64,000 bases of DNA from Cavia porcellus (taxonomy: Eukaryota > Chordata > Mammalia > Rodentia > Caviidae). The notes beneath the pieces are model-generated. The model searched no databases. It was not told the DNA's origin and saw only the letters and a program-made list of their open reading frames with translations. Below are positions 57,001-64,000 of the stretch, piece by piece. The stretch lies in NCBI RefSeq assembly GCF_034190915.1, contig NW_026947496.1, forward strand, positions 56,678,501 through 56,742,500. Direction: 5' to 3'. Each line of letters begins with the position of its first letter. Position 1 is the first letter of the stretch. A program made the translations under genes and the position numbers.

Positions 57001-60000
57001 CTGTGAAGACTTTTTTAAAATGTCATTTTCACTGTCTTTAGCTTTCTCATTGACCCTAATGAGAACCCTCCTGCTTTACCCAGGTGCTGGCATTACAGTT
57101 ATGTACCACTGTGCTCTGCTTCCAAGCAAGCCCTTCTGGTTTGTTTTATCCCGTGACTTCCAGCAACACACCTCTCTCCTCTAATTGCAGATAGCTATGT
57201 CCTCAAATGCAATCCAGTAATATCATATCACCCAACTTTTTTGAACACTTTTTCTTCTGAATTTTGGTTTGGACAAAAGATTGTAACACTGATGAATTTG
57301 GGGAGAAGGTTTGGAGATCAAGGAGTGAAATATTAATTTTAGATTTTACTATCCAGTGTGTCTTCTACTTTTGTAGCTATTAAAACTTGTCTAAGTTTTT
57401 GACAGAATTTTTGTTCTAATACAAAAGAACAAGAGAATCTGGTTTGAATTGTTCTGTTTATGATTTTTCTTTCATAATACCATATCCTAAGTGGAACATT
57501 AACACAATTATTTTAATACCTTCAATCTTGTATCTGAAGGGAATTTCTGTCGATAAACATTTTAGTATGGTTGCTTTTTTTAAAGCCAAAGGTAAGCTAG
57601 AAAGGTAATTAAGATCACAAGTTTCATTCTGTTATAACTAGATACGGCAATTAAGATAATCCTAAGCATAAAGTGAATTCATGTTTTCAAATGATGTGTT
57701 CATTTTTTAAATTTCTGAATTATTTGGCTACTTCAATTTTAAAATATAAGAATGAATTGCCTACTTGTAATTTTAAGAGTATGTTAAATTTAAATATATA
57801 TGCATTTTAAATTATTTCTGTAAAACCACATTTTAAATTTGAATTATCACTTTTACATTGATACATTTTAGAAAACAATCTTATTCAATTTCTTCCCATT
57901 GATATTTGACAACGGTATCTTTGTCATCATCAGAACTATATTTTGAGTTTATCTAAGGTAATCTTCTTACATCTTCATTTCTCTGAGCTCCTTAAGACTT
58001 ACAGTTCACATGTGAAGCTATTTCTGGAAAGTTTCATTCATCTAACCCGAGGCTAGTTGGTTTTTATTCGTCCTGCAGGTATAAAGTTATGCTCTCCAAT
58101 TATTGGTGGCCTTTTAAGTGCTCTGAAAAACCTTGTTTACAACAGGCACTCAATGCTTGCCCCTGTGGGGTCAGTCCTGCAGAAATAATTACTATACCCA
58201 TTTTAAGTTCCCTTGTTAACAATTCTATCTATTATTGTTGTGAGCATTCCACACTAGTATTGATTGAGGTCATTCTAGCTAAAGCAAATCCTCAAGGGTT
58301 TTTTTTCTCTGTTGCTTAATAAAATAAAATCATTGAGAGATGTGATTAAACAGAATAATGTTTCATCCCTTTTCTCAACACAAGATGTCCATGTTCCAAT
58401 CTTTGATATTGGGAAAAGTCAATTAAAGTTGCAGATAGAATAAAGGTTACCAGTCAACTTTGAAATGGAGGGATGATCCCAGATTATGAAGACAGACCCA
58501 AGATCATGGCAAGGGTCCTTAAATGTGAACCAGTGAAGCTTCAGTCTGAGTGCATTAGAAGAAAGTCTGGAGAAGATCTTGAAGCCCGAGAATCTAGTTT
58601 CAAAAATGAGATAAGAACTCATGAGCTGATGTGTCAGTGTGACTTCTAGAAGTAGTATAACACTCATTTGACAGCAAGGAAACAGGAATTGCAGTTCCAT
58701 GACCACAACAGTGTTAATGATCAAGGACATGATTCTCCTCTCCAGGTCCTAGAAAGGAATGAAGTCTATGGACACCTTAATTTTAGGAATAAGGGACTTG
58801 TATTAATACCTCACTTATGGAACTAGAGGAACCCTCACTTCATTTTTATAATCTAGATCACACAGCATGGTGATAATATCACATAAATGCAACTCTTTTG
58901 GATGTCATACAAGATGTCTTACCAAAAGAGTTCTTAAACTTCCACTGTAACTTGAGTTCAGCCATCTCTATGCCTGTTCTCAAGGCAGTACAGGATTCTA
59001 GGAAATCATGCATTTTTCTGAAGAAAAATTTCATAATTTTCATCAAGTTCTAAAAGAACTATGTAAGCATAAGAGTATAAAAGTCATTTAACCCAACTAA
59101 AAATTCATTCTGAGCCTAATTCTATTGCTGATATTGGGCTCTAAGTGCCTGGAAAATGATGTTATCCTTCCAATATATTTGTGACCCAAGATCAAGATAG
59201 ATATACCCTAAGCCTAAGAAGAAGTAAGGTCCCTCCAAACGATGCTCTTCTCTTGAAGGGACTGAGTCTTCTTTCCTCTAGTATCTACACCTTTTGTTCA
59301 TTTTCCCAAGCTTTGGTCAACAAGAGTAACTTTGTTAGTGACTGACATACCAAAGTTATGCCAGAAAATATGATCAGTATTTGTAGAAGTGCTTTGGCAT
59401 TGTATAGGATTCACTCCAGAATATGCTATAGAAAGCACATCCTCTGAAAGACAGACATTATGGATGGGTGTAATCTCTTTGAAACAAGAGAAGGCAGAGG
59501 ACAAAGGAGGGAAGAAGGACATAGATAAAGGACCACTGTGATTCAGTCACTGGCAGAGAACATTTGAAGACCAAATGGTGAGCGTAAGGGGGAGTACACC
59601 CATTTATTTTCCCATCCTTCAGATGTTGTGTATGTGACCACTGAGGGTCCAATTTCTTTGCTCCTACCATGGCCCAAGTGCACCTTACAATACGTGGGAG
59701 AGAAGACTGAGATTCCAGGAACTCATGAATGATCTTCTACAGAACAGTTTTGTTAGCTCAAGGGCATGTAAAATTCAAAAACAAAATTTTTCTCCTCCCC
59801 ATGGAAACTCAATAAAGTTGATTTTAGGCCATGGTAGGGTACAACAAAAGATTTTTTGTTTGTTTTTCTCTCTCTCTCATTTTTTTTTATTGCTTCAAAA
59901 AGCTTCCAGTTTTAAAGACAACCATTTACCTTGATCTGTTACCTTTCTCGGAAAGCATACTGTCCTGGTAAACAACCTACTTTCCTGAGTGGGAACTGTG

Positions 60001-60234
60001 TGGCTGATCAAAAGGTTCCCTTGGGACTGGTGATTCAAATGAGCAAGAAAGTATTATAGGCTGCCACTGGGCCAATTTAAACAGCCAATAAAGAAAATGG
60101 CAGGTGCTAAACTTTATTTGTATATCAGCTATTTCATAAATAGATTCTCTTATTCCTGATCATGTGCCAATCTTTTCTATAGTGGTCATTGTATTTACTA
60201 GTCGATTTATTTACTTTTGCATATATATATGCAA
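57001..60234. other. Unassigned intergenic sequence
   Basis: AT-rich unique-looking DNA. Short frames at 58089-58319, 58419-58730 (minus) and 59725-59934 have no motif I recognise. No RNA gene seen. Confidence 0.4.
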
Positions 60235-60362
60235 AATATATATTAGACAGGGTCTCATTGTGTACTTCAGGCTGGCCTTGAACTCACTAGGTACTCCAAG
60301 CTGGATTTGAACACCTAGATTCTTCTGCTTCAGCCTCCCAAATAGTGGGGTTATAGTAATGT
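60235..60362 (-). repeat. B1/Alu-like (7SL-derived) SINE, old
   Basis: Plus-strand wording AGACAGGGTCTCATTGTGTA, CAGGCTGGCCTTGAACTCAC and CAGCCTCCCAAATAGTGGG is the reverse complement of a 7SL-derived SINE. It is preceded by a TATATATGC-type simple stretch. Confidence 0.7.
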
Positions 60363-60367
60363 GCTAA

Positions 60368-61310
60368 TGAGACAGGCAGCTGAACTGGTTAGAAATATTA
60401 TAGGCAGTCAGACAGGGCTAGGCCCTTGAAGAAGCTGGCACAGAGGACAAGAAGTCTGATGACCTTGGAGAAGATACACCTCTTGCTATGGGCCAGATCT
60501 CAGGACAGAAGGCAAAACAAGCTCAACCACACCCTTAAATATAATCCACAGGGATAAAATCTGGATCACTTTGAGAAGCCAGGAGTCACTATTCCAATCC
60601 CCTATAGGAAGAGTTATTGATACACGAAGAATGCTAGTTTGCTACGTGACTTGCTTCCCCATTTGTCCCTGATTAGGTCAATTTTACCTGAACAATTAAA
60701 CTTATTGGTTGACCATAGCTCTGCCCTGCCTCATGCCCATCTGCTTTGCAAGTTTCCAGTTTTCTCCAACTTTAGACCTGCCTCACCTCATGATTTTACT
60801 CTATAAAAATCCCGAGTGTTAGAGTATTCTATTGCAATAGAGAAGCAAAAAGTACAAAACAAAAAGAACAAGTTTACTGAGTTGAGGACATTAAAAGGAG
60901 CACACAACCATGGTGGTTGGGCTGTCTCCTTCACCAGATACAAGGAGGCTGAGGGTTATATGACTTCTGATCAAAAGTGATGCATCTGGTGGATTTTGAT
61001 GACATATGAGGAACTGACTGGAATTCTCTTTGCTCACAAACAGGAAAGAGAGTTGCAATTAGGGCTGGAGAAGGAGGAGGATGTGGTAAGTGTGACTACT
61101 TTGACCTTCCGTCACATTAGACCACCGTCATAACTGTACAGTAATTTATACTAGGGCAAGAATCTTTCACCAAGAAAACATAGAATCTTTGGCAACCCAC
61201 TTGGGACCCCTTCTGCTTCTCTCTCTCAGACAGAAGCTTTCTTTCTCTCAATAAATATTTCTGCTATTAACCTCCATTGTTCCTGAGGTTGATTCTTCTA
61301 TTTTAAGCAA
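60368..61310 (+). repeat. Solo LTR (class I type), split by another LTR
   Basis: Outer pieces are 60368-60816 and 61173-61310. They start TGAGACAGGCAGCTG, with CTATAAAAATCCCGAG as TATA box near 60801. After the inner LTR they have CTCAATAAATATTTCTGC with AATAAA near 61250 and a pyrimidine-rich stretch. Promoter, polyA signal and size suit an LTR; the family is unknown to me. Confidence 0.55.
60817..61172 (-). repeat. Solo LTR related to the class I provirus LTRs
   Basis: The plus strand begins TGTTAGAGTATTCTATTGC and ends GGGCAAGAATCTTTCACCA. The provirus LTRs at 17867 and 26125 begin TGTTAGGG with GCAATG following, and end with an 'AAAACTCTTTCA' block. Interior words (GAGGAACTGACTGG, TGACTACTTTGACC) follow the same order. 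Its length (356 bp) is close to theirs (344, 346). Confidence 0.55.
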
Positions 61311-62529
61311 CACTAACTCATTCTGGACATATAGTAGCTTGGGAGTTCCATTCCCCTATATCACTACCTCACCTGGTTTTTATTGTTTATTAGATATAGA
61401 ATATATTTAAGCACCATGTAGAGAAGCACTTCAATTTTTGGATATTTCCCCACCCCTATTATGATGTGTTTATAGTAACCTCATAATATGACAGAAGAAA
61501 TTTTAGTGGATACCTTTTGAGATACTATGCTTCGATGAAAGATTTCCCCCAAAAAAGAAAATTCCTTTGGTGCACATTCGTAAAATTTTCTGGGCTGACC
61601 TTGTAAGCTAAAATATGCCCTGGTTGCTTATTGTCTCTATTTTCCAGAATCTAACTTTAGTATTTAAATGTATTAGTTTTAGAAATGAAATGAGTTTTGG
61701 AGAGCATCTTATCCATACATCTCAAGAATGTTTTACCTCAAGTATTGGTGCTTAGTGATTTTGTCCTGTCACCTGACACTTCCCATTGAGTGAGATTCTC
61801 ATGCTCCATCTAGGTGTTGCAGCAAAATATGCCATGATAAATGTCTACTGTCTTGGCCATGGATATAGAACAACACATGGGAGAGAGCAACACTGATTTG
61901 ATGGTTGCTAATCTGGCGTTAGCCTAACCTACTCACTTAGAGATGGCAAAACTAACTCCTGGAAGGGGAATCAATTCAGCGAGCATAACTGCAGGAGTCA
62001 ATAGCGGAACAGGAAATAGATTCTAAGTACAGATCTGAGCTTTTGACACAGCCACACTGAGCACTTCAGACAGGATGAGGCTATATTTTTGCTTAACTGA
62101 TCCCACACTCCTATCTGATTTCAGCTAGTCCACCATTAGATACGTCTTGTTTTGGTGTGTACCTTTTGTTTCTGTCATCTAAGGAGGGAATACTTTCTTT
62201 ATACTTCCATATGAATTACTATGTCGTATAGTCTGCTATGACAACATCTCAGAGAATGACAGCAAAGGGTTCTTTAGTTCCGTGTGTTTTACCTGCATAA
62301 TAAATGACATACTTGCCTTTTCCCTTGCTGCTATCTGTAAGATTAGCATGGTTTGTTTGCTTAAGGGCTTGTTTATCAGAGCCAGAACTATTTTTGGCAC
62401 ATAGGAGGCCTAGGATAAACATTTGTTGGCTTAATTAGAGTGATAGTCACATTAATATTACTGGACACTACTGAGTTAAGTTTCACACACTACCAATGGT
62501 GGACCAAATTCAATTGAATGCTGCTTTAT
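61311..62529. other. Unassigned intergenic sequence
   Basis: No gene or repeat recognised. Confidence 0.4.
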
Positions 62530-62655
62530 GTAAATAAAGTTTTATTGGAACACTCTCTTTACATATTGTAGGTAACTATTTTCACATTACAGCGGCAGTG
62601 CTGAGTATAGCCTGTGTACAGCCTGAATAGCCTAAAATATTTCAAATCTGACCTT
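62530..62655. repeat. Ancient DNA-transposon-like (hAT type) fragment
   Basis: AAAGTTTTATTGGAACAC, TTACATATTGTAGG, TTACAGCGGCAGTGCTGAG and GCCTAAAATATTTC occur in the order of a common ancient mammalian hAT-type repeat as I recall it. I do not assign the exact family. Confidence 0.4.
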
Positions 62656-62667
62656 TTTTTTAAAAAG

Positions 62668-62825
62668 CAGTTAGCCTGTGTGGTTGTGCACTCCTCTGAT
62701 CCCAGTGGTGGAGAGTTTTGGAAAAGAGAATCAACACAAGTTCCAAGCCAGCCTAGGCTACACAGTGAGCTCAAGGTCAGCCTGCATTATAAAGGCAAGA
62801 CCCTATCTCCAAAAGAAACAAAACA
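62668..62825 (+). repeat. B1-like SINE, sense
   Basis: GTGTGGTTGTGCACTCCTCTG, given in part as GTGTGGTTGTGCACTCC, then GATCCCAGTGGTGGAG, CCAAGCCAGCCTAGGCTAC and ACAGTGAGCTCAAGGTCAGC, with an A-rich end (AAAGAAACAAAACAATAC). It is diverged from the copy at 40384. Confidence 0.65.
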
Positions 62826-63815
62826 ATACAAAACAAAAACTATGTTGACCTCTGCTATATATCACAAACAGGGAAAAATAAAAGTCTGTGATGACCATGA
62901 CCGTAGTTGTCTTTTTGTAATTAATCAAGATAATCTGTCAAAGAGGTGAATGGATGATGGGATATATTTGTGCTAAATTGTCTTCCAATGTAATCTTTAG
63001 CAAACCATGATAACGTCTGAGCACATTCTGCCTTCATCCCAGGAATACTTTTTGTCTGCCTACTAAGTGCCAGCCACCTTCACGGAGTCTTTGATGCCCT
63101 GCTGAACAAAAACAAAATGTTTGTGCCTTGAGACTGAAAAACAATAGAAACCAGATGCTAACCAGTGATCATACTAAATAAGGGAACAACGAGCACATTA
63201 ACAGTTAAATGCTACAGAGGAAGGAAAGGGGAGCAGAGTAAAGGGGCATGTTTGGGGACCATTTTCAGGAAGAAGGGGTGTGTATTTTTATGTGGCACAT
63301 AGAACATACATGAGAAGACAACTTTAAGCAAACTGGAAATAGGCCATTGACCATTCCTAGAATCACTCAGAAACTGGAAATGGACCATTAAACATTCCTG
63401 AAATCACTCATAAATAATAGGACAAATAGGAGAGCCAGTGCAAAGGTCCCAGGGCTTTCTGTTCTGAGAACAGTCAGCAGGCCCCCTGAGGTGCTGGGCA
63501 GCCACCCCAACAGTAAGGGGTTTTAATCAGAAACTTTAATTAGACAGGAAATATAATTCAATAGATTATGGAGACCCTTCCATGGGGCATTTTCCAAATG
63601 AGACACTGTAGAATATTTTCAAGTGGATTATATTTTATTGCTCCAAGTTAATTTGCTTTTCTCACATGTCTAGAGCCAGTCTTTCTATTTATGTGAAGTC
63701 TAAAAACTGAAGAAGTTTCTTTTTTGCTTAGGGGAAACTACCAGCGATTGAGTCCATTGGCTTCACACTAAGCTAGATGCCCAGTTTTTTATTTTATTTT
63801 ATTTTACTTTTTTTT
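62826..63815. other. Unassigned sequence with a short duplication
   Basis: No gene recognised. A segment reading AACTGGAAAT followed by CATTCCT and AATCACTCA occurs twice, at about 63330-63370 and 63371-63411, a local tandem duplication of about 40 bp. Confidence 0.45.
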
Positions 63816-63819
63816 TTTT

Positions 63820-63940
63820 TTATTGAGACAGGGTCTCATCAAGCCACTAAGTTGCCCAGACTGAAGTTGACTGCCATTCTCCTGCCTCAGCCTCCCAGAG
63901 CACTGAGATTTCAGGTGTGTGGCATACCATGCACACCTTT
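63820..63940 (-). repeat. B1/Alu-like (7SL-derived) SINE
   Basis: The plus strand has TTGAGACAGGGTCTCATC, GTTGCCCAGACTGAAGTTG and CTGCCTCAGCCTCCCAGAG, the reverse complement of a 7SL SINE. A TTTTA-type and T-run A-tail is at 63786-63822. Confidence 0.7.
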
Positions 63941-64000
63941 TTGAAGAAAACTTCCCCCGTGTGACTTCCTAGGCCTCTGTTCCCTGAAAGGGTTGCTTTC

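Overview
The window is mammalian nuclear DNA made almost entirely of nested transposable elements. I find no host protein-coding gene, CRISPR array or functional RNA gene. The SINEs are 7SL-derived B1-like copies and tRNA-Ala-derived ID-type copies. With several MaLR-type LTRs and L1s carrying tandem 5' UTR monomers, they point to a rodent. The ID subfamily is not the mouse/rat type, so a non-murid rodent (perhaps beaver-like) is my low-confidence guess.

Layout: L1-A (about 717-7905, +) is a decayed full-length L1 with a young SINE in ORF2. At 7960-11570 there are L1 3' UTR scraps and old LTR fragments. L1-B (11574-14618) is an inverted, twin-primed L1. At 15412-15970 a MaLR LTR splits a B1-ID SINE. 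A class I (gamma-like) provirus lies antisense at 17867-26470, broken by a SINE and an L1 tail and without a visible env. L1-C (26513-33564, +) is full length with a 15-bp target duplication and carries a 75-bp micro-insertion in ORF1. At 33580-43270 there is mostly unique DNA with old MaLR/MLT1 LTRs and one B1. L1-D (about 43270-57000, antisense) is old and is split by the main feature. At 57000-64000 there is unique DNA, B1-like SINEs, and one LTR nested inside another.

The main feature is a 9.17-kb betaretrovirus-like provirus at 44128-53296 (+). Its 555-bp LTRs read as identical and are flanked by the 6-bp duplication ATTGGC. It has a primer site matching tRNA-Ile, a consensus splice donor, gag, a dUTPase-protease pro frame, pol, an uninterrupted env of 624 codons, a candidate constitutive-transport-element hairpin, a polypurine tract and a 3' LTR. 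Two -1 frameshift sites link gag to pro (A AAA AAC plus hairpin) and pro to pol (G GGT TTT). The copy is recent but damaged: gag changes frame near a C9 tract, and pol has two in-frame TAG codons. As it stands it should make Env but not intact Gag or Pol.

The order of events can be read from the nesting. L1-D was hit by the young provirus. L1-A and the class I provirus were each hit by the same young SINE subfamily. L1-C was hit by a tiny L1 tail, a B1-ID SINE by a MaLR LTR, and one LTR by another.
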